44,769 nucleotides of DNA, taken from the IMG/VR virus record IMGVR_UViG_3300017605_000114, positions 1-44,769 of that record; one strand, written 5' to 3'. This DNA comes from a virus. The position numbers and the translations under genes were made by a program. Positions 16,945 through 23,998 of the stretch are shown piece after piece. The notes beneath the pieces are model-generated. The model ran no database searches and had not been told where the DNA came from. It saw only the letters and a list, made by a program, of their open reading frames with translations. How positions within the stretch are numbered: the first letter of the stretch is position 1; each line of letters opens with the position of its first letter.

Positions 16945-17285
16945 CCCTGCTGGAACCCGACTTCCACGCCCTCCGCGTACGGCACCTTGGGGGTGCCGAG
17001 CACTTCCTGTAGGGTGATGGCGTTCTCGCGTTCCTCGGCGGAGGGCGCTTGCGCCCACGCCGTGCAGTAGACCTCTCGCCCGCAGATCATCGGGGCGACA
17101 GCGTCCTCTTCCCACTCGTAGATCCCCTTGACGGGGACTTCGTCGCCCGTGTTCGGGTCGATGGCCGTGCCGATGATCGGTCGGCACTCTTCAATGTGCT
17201 TCTCGATCTCGGAGTACAGGCCAGGCCCGACGAAGAGGGGCTCGTCGGTGCCTTCCCACTGCGCTAGTTGTGCGTCACTCAGCAT
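16941..17285 (-). CDS. Hypothetical protein, last gene of leftward operon A
   Basis: A 114-residue acidic protein. ATG 17285 overlaps the preceding gene's TGA by 7 bases. The sequence includes CRPIIGTAIDPNTGDEVPVKGIYEWEEDAV, which looks like a compact beta domain, and a helical C-terminal part. No known family recognised. It ends convergently with the late transcript, sharing CTAG. Confidence 0.72.
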   Translation of the reverse strand: MLSDAQLAQWEGTDEPLFVGPGLYSEIEKHIEECRPIIGTAIDPNTGDEVPVKGIYEWEEDAVAPMICGREVYCTAWAQAPSAEERENAITLQEVLGTPKVPYAEGVEVGFQQG

Positions 17286-17377
17286 TGCTTCACCGTCCAG
17301 GTGGTTAGGTCGTACTCGCAGCCAGCGAGTGCGAGGATGATGACACAGAGCCTATGGGCAATGCGCCTACGCACCAT
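17279..17377 (-). CDS. Candidate 32-residue lipoprotein
   Basis: A very short gene. ATG 17377 overlaps the previous stop by 11 bases and its TGA overlaps the next start by 7 bases, so it fits the operon's coupling pattern. The product has a basic start (MVRRRIAHR), a short hydrophobic core (LCVIILALAGC) with a lipobox-like LAGC, and a 13-residue mature tail. It could be an Rz1-type or other surface lipopeptide. Coding status is inferred from context. Confidence 0.5.
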   Translation of the reverse strand: MVRRRIAHRLCVIILALAGCEYDLTTWTVKQC

Positions 17378-17618
17378 CTTCGTCCTTCCAGTCGGTGGCC
17401 TCACGGCCACAGCTTGGGCGGTCACACTTGAACCGCCGCCACAGTTTGCCTTCGTAGCGGAAGCACCGTCGCCCAGGCTGCATGAGCCCAGGGCATTGCG
17501 ACGTGTGCTGGCCAACGGCCCCGTACCGCAGGCACGGGTACGCCTTGCCCCACTGTAGCTCACGCTTGGTGGGGTTGGGCGGTACGACTTCGGGTGGCAG
17601 CAGACCCCCCCCCATCAT
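17367..17618 (-). CDS. Cys-rich small protein, zinc-binding candidate
   Basis: An 83-residue protein. ATG 17618 overlaps the upstream TGA in ATGA; ATG 17624 in the same frame is possible. The second half has Cys at spacings compatible with metal binding (YPCLRYG, SQCPG, RRCFR, FKCDRPSCG). No family recognised. The much longer upstream extension of this frame is a shadow of the neighbouring genes. Confidence 0.65.
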   Translation of the reverse strand: MMGGGLLPPEVVPPNPTKRELQWGKAYPCLRYGAVGQHTSQCPGLMQPGRRCFRYEGKLWRRFKCDRPSCGREATDWKDEDGA

Positions 17619-17842
17619 TCCCATCGTATCTCGAACTGGTCTACGAACGTGCGGAGGGTGTTGCGGATATGCAACGCCAACCACATGGCCGACATGGCCA
17701 GCAGGGACGGTGAGTGGAGGGCGATGGCGTACGCTGCCCACACGAACTCGGAGAGGGCGCTGATGGCCCAGCCGTACCAGTGGCGGGCAGACAGCCACAC
17801 TCCGAGGACGGAAATGGGGACGAGCGCGAGGAACCACTTCAT
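17615..17842 (-). CDS. Small integral membrane protein
   Basis: A 75-residue protein with about two or three hydrophobic segments: MKWFLALVPISVLGVWL, YGWAISALSEFVWAAYAIAL and LLAMSAMWLALHI. ATG 17842 lies in an ATGA overlap with the upstream gene. Function unknown; inner-membrane location is likely. Confidence 0.72.
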   Translation of the reverse strand: MKWFLALVPISVLGVWLSARHWYGWAISALSEFVWAAYAIALHSPSLLAMSAMWLALHIRNTLRTFVDQFEIRWE

Positions 17843-18087
17843 GGTGCTCGCCTCCCCGCCTGCGCGGTGATCTGCTCGTCCGTGTAGCCAAACTGCTTCT
17901 TGTACTCGTATGACGACGGCGGGCCGAGGCCCAGCTTCTGCTCGATCTGACGGAGCAGGTTGTCGGCCATCTCCATCTCGCGGCGAGCACGCTGCAAGGC
18001 AAGCTGCGCCCTACGCAGACGCTCCTGCGCTGCGTGCAGATCCATCTGCTCCAGCCCACTGAGCGGGAGCCGTCGGTCGTTAGGCAT
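17839..18087 (-). CDS. Hypothetical helical protein
   Basis: An 82-residue protein. Residues about 10-52 form a long Ala/Arg/Gln-rich helix with coiled-coil character (AAQERLRRAQLALQRARRE), followed by a short C-terminal domain (YEYKKQFGYTDEQITAQ). It overlaps both neighbours. No known family. Confidence 0.7.
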   Translation of the reverse strand: MPNDRRLPLSGLEQMDLHAAQERLRRAQLALQRARREMEMADNLLRQIEQKLGLGPPSSYEYKKQFGYTDEQITAQAGRRAP

Positions 18088-18451
18088 CGACCGTCGCTCC
18101 CAGCAACTGTGCGATGGTCACCTTCAACGTCTCGTTGAGACGCATCGAGCAGGCCGTCTCGTACTGCAGGCGAGCCTCGTCGTTCTCGAACACGAAGTCG
18201 AGCAGCGTGTCCACCTGGATCTTGAGCAGCATGAGGGGGTTGATCCCCTTGCCCAGGATCTGGAGACGGTTGAGAAGCTCTGCGTTCTGCCCTTCGATCT
18301 CAGCGAACAGGGCCGCCACCTTCTCGGGGGTGGCCATGTCTTCGGCCAGGAACTCTTCCTCGCTCTGCAACTCGCTACTGCCGATGTCGGGCACGATGCT
18401 CAGTCGTTCGAGGGCTTCGATGTCGTCGCCCTCGACTCGGTCATTGCTCAC
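18080..18451 (-). CDS. Hypothetical acidic helical protein
   Basis: A 123-residue protein with GTG start at 18451 that overlaps the upstream TGA by 11 bases. It is acidic at the N-terminus (EGDDIEALERL, SEEEFLAED) and helical after that (VAALFAEIEGQNAELLNRLQILG, LKIQVDTLLDFVF). No membrane segment or catalytic motif is visible. Function unknown. Confidence 0.7.
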   Translation of the reverse strand: MSNDRVEGDDIEALERLSIVPDIGSSELQSEEEFLAEDMATPEKVAALFAEIEGQNAELLNRLQILGKGINPLMLLKIQVDTLLDFVFENDEARLQYETACSMRLNETLKVTIAQLLGATVDA

Positions 18452-19295
18452 GGGGAACCTCCGCTGTCATGTTGGTGTTGCGCCAGGCGAGTGATGCCTC
18501 GGAAGCGCCGAGCAGCATGCAGAGCAGGACGCTCATGCGCTGTGTGTTGCAGGTGAAGGCCGTGCCGTCGGTGTCGATGGTGATGTAGCCAGCCGTCGCC
18601 ATGATGTCGACCACGTTGCCTTCGCCGTCCTGGATGACGACGTGCGTGTGGCTGCCGTCAGGGGCAGGGTAGACCTGGATGGCCCCGCCACCGTTGATGT
18701 TGTACTCGTCGTCGCCTTCACGTTCCACGTACTCGGGCTTGGACGCGTTCGCCACGAACTGGCGGAGCGCGTCCTTGATGTTCGGGTCTTCGGCAAGCTG
18801 GGCGAACGGGTCGGGCACAGCCTCGACCGCGAGGTCCCGTGCGAGCGGGCGCTCGAACGTGCCGTCGATCAGCATGACGCCGACAATGGCGTAGCCCACC
18901 AGGTCCAGCCACGAGTCGGCCAGCGACTCGTTGCCTGGCACTTCACGTCGGGCCAGGTTCTTGATGCGCGCCGTCTTGTCGTGCATGCGCAGGAGGATGC
19001 CTTGCGTGCCAGCCCACAGGATGTTCTGCGGGCCATAGTCGGCCTGCTTCTCTGCGATGGTGGCCAGCACGATGTCGAGGGCCTGTGCCCTCGTCATGTT
19101 CATCGTGTACGAGTAGACCGACAGGGCTTCGTCTGCGATCAGCATGAACGAAGCGCGCGGGTCTACTGTGGGGTTGCCGTACGTGTTGTCGATGAACGCC
19201 TCGACCGCTTCGAGCGGATCGGGGTAGCCCCCGATCTCCATGTCGCGGATCTCTCGACCCACGTCGGCCGCCGCGTTCTCCCAAGTGTCGATCAT
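18441..19295 (-). CDS. Nucleotide modification-associated domain 1 (DUF1599)-like protein
   Basis: A 284-residue protein; ATG 19295 is in an ATGA overlap. Residues about 75-145 (AEKQADYGPQNI ... GILLRMHDKTARIKNL ... ESLADSWLDLVGYAIVGVML) match the DUF1599/Nmad1 pattern, found in phages linked to modified nucleotides. The C-terminal 120 residues are unrelated and beta-rich. The co-occurring MazG-like and deoxyribosyltransferase-like genes support a role in nucleotide metabolism. The reaction is unknown. Confidence 0.78.
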   Translation of the reverse strand: MIDTWENAAADVGREIRDMEIGGYPDPLEAVEAFIDNTYGNPTVDPRASFMLIADEALSVYSYTMNMTRAQALDIVLATIAEKQADYGPQNILWAGTQGILLRMHDKTARIKNLARREVPGNESLADSWLDLVGYAIVGVMLIDGTFERPLARDLAVEAVPDPFAQLAEDPNIKDALRQFVANASKPEYVEREGDDEYNINGGGAIQVYPAPDGSHTHVVIQDGEGNVVDIMATAGYITIDTDGTAFTCNTQRMSVLLCMLLGASEASLAWRNTNMTAEVPREQ

Positions 19296-19693
19296 CGCAG
19301 ATAGCTCCTGACTTCCTCGTGCTCGATGAGCATGGTCCGCATCTTCATGTAGATGGCTTCTCGTTCTCGTTGGACGTGCGTCTTGCTGAGCCCTAGCTCA
19401 GCGGCGCACTGCCGCAGGCTCAGCTTGCGGGTGGTCAGTGCATCGAAGATCCACTGTTCCCTTGGCGTCAGCCGCTCGATGGCATCCTGCAGGATATCAC
19501 GGAGGGGCAACAGTTCGTCACGGCTCGCCAGCGGGTCCATGCCTGGCGCACACTGCATGAGCGCCTCGATAGGGTTGTCGGGCCTTGTCTCTCCATGCCC
19601 GACTGTCCCCTCGTGCGTACGGTTCGGCTCGATCTGGCCGTCACCTTCGGTGCGGCCCTGGTTGAGCGTGGCAATCTCACGCTTCCTGGCCAT
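19292..19693 (-). CDS. Sigma-factor region 4-like DNA-binding protein
   Basis: A 133-residue protein. ATG 19693 is preferred over an in-frame start 13 codons upstream because it gives a 17-base overlap like its neighbours. Residues about 75-122 (LTPREQWIFDALTTRKLSLRQCAAELGLSKTHVQREREAIYMKMR) are a helix-turn-helix of sigma-70 region 4/LuxR type. The N-terminal half is polar and disordered-looking; no region 2 is present. It may act as a transcription activator or anti-sigma partner that directs host polymerase, possibly to the repeated motifs in this genome. Confidence 0.75.
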   Translation of the reverse strand: MARKREIATLNQGRTEGDGQIEPNRTHEGTVGHGETRPDNPIEALMQCAPGMDPLASRDELLPLRDILQDAIERLTPREQWIFDALTTRKLSLRQCAAELGLSKTHVQREREAIYMKMRTMLIEHEEVRSYLR

Positions 19694-20150
19694 CACCCTC
19701 GCCCGTCTCCCGCGCGTGATCGAAGATGGCATCCCCAGGGATGGCCATGTACGCCTTCCCCTCGGGGAAGTGGCGGATCTCTCCGCACTGCTCGACCAGG
19801 GTGTCGATGGTGGACAGGCTGAGGATGCACCACCGCTTGTTGGTGGTGTCCCACACGAACAGGTCGACGGGGTGCACTGAGTTCCACCAGTGCAGGCTCT
19901 GCCACTTGTCGATCTTGAGCTTGAACGTCTGATCCTTGCCGAAGCCTTGGACTTCGACCAGGCTGTTGGTGGTGATGTAGTCGGGCGTGTAGCGGAGGCG
20001 GGCTGGCACCTTGGCCATCTGGATCGGCGGGCGGTTCAGCCCGTACCGCGCCCAGCCTTTCGGGAAGACTCGCTCGAACACGCCTTCGGCTTCGTCGCCC
20101 ATGCCGCCTGCGGCGAGGCGATCATCGAACGCCTTATCCTTGAATGACAC
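19677..20150 (-). CDS. PD-(D/E)xK-like conserved phage protein
   Basis: A 157-residue protein with GTG start 20150 chosen for the GGGAGGA ribosome-binding site eight bases upstream. The core YTPDYI ... LVEVQGFGKDQTFKLKIDKW has the PD ... ExQ spacing of the restriction-endonuclease-like fold, with Gln where Lys is usual. Such proteins are widespread in phages of high-GC hosts and may be Holliday-junction or repair nucleases. Nuclease activity is not certain because of the changed motif residue. Confidence 0.62.
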   Translation of the reverse strand: MSFKDKAFDDRLAAGGMGDEAEGVFERVFPKGWARYGLNRPPIQMAKVPARLRYTPDYITTNSLVEVQGFGKDQTFKLKIDKWQSLHWWNSVHPVDLFVWDTTNKRWCILSLSTIDTLVEQCGEIRHFPEGKAYMAIPGDAIFDHARETGEGDGQEA

Positions 20151-20274
20151 GCTCGATCCTCCCGTCCAGTTCCCGTAGCTCAGCAACCTTGCGTGCAACG
20201 AAGGCCCTCTTCTTCTCGTGTGGCTGCTTGCGGAGGTCTGCGTCCCGCTGCTTCTGCCGCGCCTTCCTACCCAT
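20134..20274 (-). CDS. Very small basic protein
   Basis: A 46-residue, Lys/Arg-rich, helical protein (MGRKARQKQRDADLRKQPHEKK...). ATG 20274 overlaps the upstream stop by 8 bases; its end overlaps the next GTG start by 17 bases. It may bind nucleic acid. No family recognised. Confidence 0.6.
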   Translation of the reverse strand: MGRKARQKQRDADLRKQPHEKKRAFVARKVAELRELDGRIERVIQG

Positions 20275-20692
20275 ACACCACGCTCTTTACGTCGGCGGGC
20301 TTGAAGCCCTCGCCCTTGGTGGGCTTGCGGTTCGGACCAGCGTAGTCCTTCGTGAAGTTGGCGTCCATCACCTCGTGGGCGACAGCCTCCAGGTCGAACC
20401 CGAGTTCGACGGCCAGGCCGCAGAGCACGATGTACAGGTCGGCCGCTTCGTGCGCCAGCTTGACGAGGTCGGGCTTGGCCCGCCCCATCTCGTGGTGCAA
20501 CTCATCGAACTCTTCCATGATGAGGTCGTCGCGGTGCCGTAGCTCCTGCCATGACGGCTCGTGTGGCTCGTCGGCCACGTCGCCGTCGAACTTGCGGTGG
20601 AACTTGCGGACCCTGTCCTGCATGGCACGGGTGTGGTCCCACATCTTGAACGAGTCGGCTACCGTGAGGCCGACGTTCTCTGCAAAGCTCAT
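20267..20692 (-). CDS. MazG-like NTP pyrophosphohydrolase
   Basis: A 141-residue all-alpha protein. The EEFDELHHE cluster (E60, E61, E64) and AHEAADLYIVLCG (E82, D85) match the metal-binding ExxE and ExxD helices of the MazG/HisE/phage dCTPase-like superfamily, which cleave nucleoside triphosphates to monophosphates and pyrophosphate. The GPNRKPTKGEGFKP tail is also typical of phage members. It probably adjusts nucleotide pools during replication. Substrate is unknown. Confidence 0.82.
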   Translation of the reverse strand: MSFAENVGLTVADSFKMWDHTRAMQDRVRKFHRKFDGDVADEPHEPSWQELRHRDDLIMEEFDELHHEMGRAKPDLVKLAHEAADLYIVLCGLAVELGFDLEAVAHEVMDANFTKDYAGPNRKPTKGEGFKPADVKSVVYG

Positions 20693-20922
20693 GCCTTCTT
20701 CGCCTTCTTCGCTTTGGCACTCAACTTCTTGAGTGCGGGGATCGCTTCCTCCAGCCTACGCCCGATGAGATAGTCGGTGTCACCCACGTTCTTCGCCAGG
20801 TACGAGTCAGCGAAGTGCATCTCGATGGGGGGACCGACCGCGTGGTTGTCTTCGCCCTGCGTTAGCTGGGCGGTGATGACCCACTCGGCGTCTGCGATTG
20901 CCGTCCTAGTTCGCTTAGGCAT
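20689..20922 (-). CDS. Hypothetical protein with Lys-rich tail
   Basis: A 77-residue protein. ATG 20922 overlaps the upstream gene by 8 bases; its TGA overlaps the next ATG as ATGA. A short beta-type N-terminal part is followed by LKKLSAKAKKAKKA, a basic tail likely to contact nucleic acid. No family recognised. Confidence 0.65.
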   Translation of the reverse strand: MPKRTRTAIADAEWVITAQLTQGEDNHAVGPPIEMHFADSYLAKNVGDTDYLIGRRLEEAIPALKKLSAKAKKAKKA

Positions 20923-21388
20923 TGCGCCACACTCCGTGAGTCTCCTGGCGGTAGCCTTCCGCCGTCAGCTTGAGCACCTGCTGTGCGCATTCCCGTGCGT
21001 TCTCCAGGTACCATATCGCTTGCTTGAGGATCTGCACGCTGTCCGTGCAGGATGGCAGCAGGCGGCGGTTGCACCGCTTGCAGAGCAGGCCACGGATCGT
21101 ATCCTCGATGGGCATGCCAGCCTTCTCCAGGCCGTGATCGTGGTCGACATCGTACATGGGGCGCTTGCCGCCACAGATCCAACAGCCACCACCACCGTAG
21201 ATGAGTAGCTGCTGCCACTGCTCCATCGTGATATTGAACGACTCTTGCAGGCGGGCGTCCTTCGTGGTCGCCCGTCGGCTGCCGCGCTGGCAGGTGATGC
21301 AGACGCGCCCTCGGGGCGTCTTGTATCCCTTCGTCACGTCCTTGTTCTTGCCGCACTTCGTGCAGACTCGTCTGACTACTGCGGCCAC
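20915..21388 (-). CDS. HNH endonuclease of the recombination endonuclease VII type
   Basis: A 157-residue protein. Cys pairs C9/C12 and C30/C33 form a first zinc knuckle. C69/C72 (CWICG) and C103/C106 (CKRCN) flank YDVDHDH (80-85), the catalytic His-Me finger of T4 Endo VII relatives, with N107 conserved. These enzymes resolve branched DNA before packaging or act as nicking nucleases. GTG start at 21388 overlaps the upstream gene by 13 bases. Confidence 0.88.
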   Translation of the reverse strand: MAAVVRRVCTKCGKNKDVTKGYKTPRGRVCITCQRGSRRATTKDARLQESFNITMEQWQQLLIYGGGGCWICGGKRPMYDVDHDHGLEKAGMPIEDTIRGLLCKRCNRRLLPSCTDSVQILKQAIWYLENARECAQQVLKLTAEGYRQETHGVWRNA

Positions 21389-21630
21389 GGCAGGTCCCCG
21401 TTCTCCGCAATCTTGCGATCCTCGTAGGGGGCAACCACCCTGCGCTGGAACTCAGCCTTCACCCCTTCGAGCGCGCCGACCACGTCGTTGATGACCTGAT
21501 AGTTGAGGCCGTTGCGGTCCACGTACTTGATGACCGACATCGCCACCATGTAGTTCAACTCGCCTGGGGTGGTGGGGTGCTTGAGGAAGTGGCGCAGCCT
21601 GGTGCGCAACCTCTGCTCGACGTAGGGCAT
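21376..21630 (-). CDS. Conserved phage protein (DUF6899-like)
   Basis: An 84-residue protein in a TGATG overlap. The pattern GELNYMVAMSVIKY ... INDVVGALEGVKAEFQRRVVAPYEDRKIAENGDLP matches a family common in phage genomes (DUF6899), mostly helical and of unknown function. There is no catalytic motif. Confidence 0.75.
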   Translation of the reverse strand: MPYVEQRLRTRLRHFLKHPTTPGELNYMVAMSVIKYVDRNGLNYQVINDVVGALEGVKAEFQRRVVAPYEDRKIAENGDLPWPQ

Positions 21631-21971
21631 CAGAGTTCACCCTTCCTGGCCCACCGCCACAGAACAGTGCGCGAGAAGAACACGGGCTGGCCGTTGTCGA
21701 ACGCGGCGTTGACCTCACCGTCAGCGCCGCTACTCTCGCCACCCCAACGGTACACGGCATCGCAGCGAGACATGACCTTGAGGTCATACTCCAACCAGTG
21801 CGCGTACTCATGCGGGCGGATCAGATGCCAGAAGGCTGTCAGGTGCGGGATGATCGGGACGATGATCCCGCCGCTCTCGACGTACAGATCATCAGCCAGC
21901 TTGATGGCCTCGTTGGTGTTCTCAATCGGGTCGGGGGAAGTGTACGGCCCCGCCAGGTAGACCAGTTTCAT
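21630..21971 (-). CDS. Nucleoside 2-deoxyribosyltransferase-like (DUF4406) protein
   Basis: A 113-residue protein. Start 21971 (MKLVYLAGPY) is chosen because it lies in an ATGA overlap; ATG 21977 is an alternative. YLAGPYTSP at the N-terminus, AHWLEYDLKVMSRCDAVYRW and SSGADGEVNAA match the Rossmann-like deoxyribosyltransferase/DUF4406 fold. Members may transfer or hydrolyse N-glycosidic bonds of deoxynucleosides. It lies in the same operon as Nmad1 and MazG-like genes. Confidence 0.78.
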   Translation of the reverse strand: MKLVYLAGPYTSPDPIENTNEAIKLADDLYVESGGIIVPIIPHLTAFWHLIRPHEYAHWLEYDLKVMSRCDAVYRWGGESSGADGEVNAAFDNGQPVFFSRTVLWRWARKGEL

Positions 21972-22873
21972 TGCCATGCCCTCTCGACAATCTCGGTGAG
22001 CCGCTGCTCGCGGTCACGTCTGCCAGTGTACTTGCCCCATGCGTCGTCTGCGATCATCACCAGGTCGAGCGCCTGCTTCGGCGGGAGGCCCGCCTTCTTG
22101 CACTCGTGTGCGATGTACAGCAGACCCTTAGAGCGGTCGCCGTCGTTCGGCCCGTTCTCGATGACGTGCCGTACGACTCGGGGGACTCGGTCGGTGTACT
22201 CGTCCAGCCCGTTCGTCTCCCACTGGATGACTGGCATGGGCGGGCGGTACAGGGCGGCCACTCTCTCCAGCTTGTCCTTCGTGACGAGCATCTCGTGGGC
22301 CATCTCCACGAACACGTTGGCGGGGACAGCCTTCTCGAAGCGGTCGAGTATCACTCGGTCGCCGTGGCATGGCAGGCGCACGTAGTTCCCAAGCTGGTCG
22401 GGCGTCAGGTTGCTGCCGTCCGACTTCGGGTTGACCTCCCGCTGGCTGACGCCAGCGATCTCTGTGCAGACGAGCAGGGCTTCCCGCATGACCTTGGCCG
22501 TGACGGCCTGCGCAGCGAACACCCAAACGTGCCTGCCGTGTGAACGGGTGCGCTCCACCCAGCAGCCGATGTCGAACGCGTTGAGCACCTTCTGCAGATT
22601 GCGAGCAGCGACGTGTGCCAGATCCTCAGTCTCGTAGTCGAACTTCTCGTGGCCCTCCGACTTGATGTCGAAGTCCACGCAGCCCCACTTCACCATCCAT
22701 CCCTCGGGCTGGTGAACGAGCGGGTACACGCCGACGGCAGGGCCACTACCGTCGTAGTGCTTGCGCACGGCATGGAACCACTCGTTCGGGGAGCACCGCA
22801 CGGCGCGGCCTTCGTCGCCGCCGTACGCGTACTGGTTGCCCAAGAACAGGCGGGCGAACTCAACCGCACCCAT
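21968..22873 (-). CDS. Archaeo-eukaryotic primase superfamily protein
   Basis: A 301-residue protein. Residues 66-70 (VDFDI) give the catalytic acidic pair; SHGRHVWVF (111-119) and EVNPKSD ... LGNYVRLPCHG (146-171) are the conserved sGxGxHvW, substrate-contact and LGNxxRLP motifs of AEP/TOTE-type primases. The C-terminal 100 residues are helical, like primase C-terminal domains. It would make RNA or DNA primers; its TGATG overlap with the helicase gene suggests a primase-helicase pair. Confidence 0.85.
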   Translation of the reverse strand: MGAVEFARLFLGNQYAYGGDEGRAVRCSPNEWFHAVRKHYDGSGPAVGVYPLVHQPEGWMVKWGCVDFDIKSEGHEKFDYETEDLAHVAARNLQKVLNAFDIGCWVERTRSHGRHVWVFAAQAVTAKVMREALLVCTEIAGVSQREVNPKSDGSNLTPDQLGNYVRLPCHGDRVILDRFEKAVPANVFVEMAHEMLVTKDKLERVAALYRPPMPVIQWETNGLDEYTDRVPRVVRHVIENGPNDGDRSKGLLYIAHECKKAGLPPKQALDLVMIADDAWGKYTGRRDREQRLTEIVERAWQ

Positions 22874-23913
22874 CAGAGTTCCACTCCCCCCAACTGGTCA
22901 GCCAAGCGATCCTCGGCGTCCCGCTGGTAGCCGTTGGACGCGTGCTGCTGGCGCTCACGCAAGATGTCGGCAGTCGATGTCTCCCTCGGGTCACGAAGCT
23001 GACCGATCACACCAGTCGTCGGGTCCAGGTGGTAGTCGACCCCGTTGAAGTGGGTGACCCTCCCGCCAGGCCGCTTGTTCTTGACGAGGTGGACGGTGAT
23101 CGTGTGCTCGTGCTGCTGGCGCTCGTACTCTTCGAGCCCAGCATCGTCCTTCTTGCGGCGCACGCCAAGCACCAGCGTGGCCTGCTGCTCGCCGCTGAAC
23201 CCCATCGACAGGAGCGTGATCGGCTCGCCAGGCTTCGCACCGCTACGGGTGCCCTGGTGCAGGGCGATCACGGGGTACTCTGCCTGCTTGGCCCACGTCT
23301 TGAGCGCGTTGATCTTGCGCTTGACCTGTGCGCCGTGGTCGTCGCTCACCCCGTCGCCTGGCATCATCTCAACGTAGTCGAGGATGACAGCGTTCGGGGG
23401 TGCGCCCCAAATCTTCTCGGCCTCAGCGACGGCCTGCAGCATGGACGGGATGCCGATGACTTCGTCCACCACGAACAGGTTGGGGAACCACTTCTCGGCC
23501 ACTTCCATAATCATGCGGACGGTGCCTTCGTCACCGTCACGAACACGATCCTCGATGCGTTCGGAGCCGACGCCCTTGACCATCGCCACGAGCTTGGCGA
23601 GGATCATCTCGGCGGGGTCGTCCAGCGAGAAGAACACGATGCGCTTGGTCGGGTTCTCGACCAGCATCTGATTGACGATCTGCGTCTTGCCCGAGTGGGC
23701 GAAGCCAGTCAGGATGACCAGGTCACTCGGGCGGAAGCCACGAGTGAGCACGTCGATCTGTGTGAGCCCGAGTGCGATGCCGTCTTCGACGCGCAGTGCG
23801 TCGATGAGGCTTTCCCCAACTTCGGACAGGGGCTTGATGAAGCGGTTGAGCGGGCGGTTCTCCGCCTCCGCAATGCGCCGTGCAATCTCGGCGTCTTCGA
23901 GTAGGTTCGTCAC
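22873..23913 (-). CDS. DnaB-like (SF4/RecA-fold) replicative helicase
   Basis: A 346-residue protein with GTG start and GGAGGG upstream. Walker A is TGFAHSGKT (69-77), Walker B is NAVILDY (174-180) and ALHQGTR (218-224) fits motif 3. The RRKKD and KNKRPGG segments fit the arginine-finger and DNA-loop regions. No N-terminal DnaB partner domain is present, as in T7-like phages. It unwinds DNA together with the adjacent primase gene product. Two inverted repeats lie upstream. Confidence 0.92.
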   Translation of the reverse strand: MTNLLEDAEIARRIAEAENRPLNRFIKPLSEVGESLIDALRVEDGIALGLTQIDVLTRGFRPSDLVILTGFAHSGKTQIVNQMLVENPTKRIVFFSLDDPAEMILAKLVAMVKGVGSERIEDRVRDGDEGTVRMIMEVAEKWFPNLFVVDEVIGIPSMLQAVAEAEKIWGAPPNAVILDYVEMMPGDGVSDDHGAQVKRKINALKTWAKQAEYPVIALHQGTRSGAKPGEPITLLSMGFSGEQQATLVLGVRRKKDDAGLEEYERQQHEHTITVHLVKNKRPGGRVTHFNGVDYHLDPTTGVIGQLRDPRETSTADILRERQQHASNGYQRDAEDRLADQLGGVEL

Positions 23914-23934
23914 GAGGTCCCTCCGACCAGTGGA

Positions 23935-23956
23935 GTGTTACCTGAACAGGTTACAC
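23935..23956. promoter_or_regulatory. Imperfect dyad upstream of helicase
   Basis: GTGTTACCTG and CAGGTTACAC face each other across AA, with one mismatched pair, in the 85-bp gap between the helicase and the ssDNA-binding-like gene. It lies next to a strong hairpin. It could be a repressor operator or part of a transcript stem. Function not known. Confidence 0.45.
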
Positions 23957-23962
23957 GGAGTG

Positions 23963-23982
23963 GCGGGGGCCGAAGCCCCCGC
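23963..23982 (-). terminator. GC-rich hairpin in leftward operon A
   Basis: Perfect 8-bp stem GCGGGGGC / GCCCCCGC; read on the leftward transcript its loop is TTCG. No U-tract follows, so attenuation or mRNA processing between the upstream and downstream genes is more likely than full termination. Confidence 0.55.
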
Positions 23983-23998
23983 TGCGTCCGCCTCCTGG

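Noticed and set aside
22942-23904. 320-codon plus-strand frame over the helicase gene
   Set aside because: Antisense to Walker motifs of the helicase; shadow.
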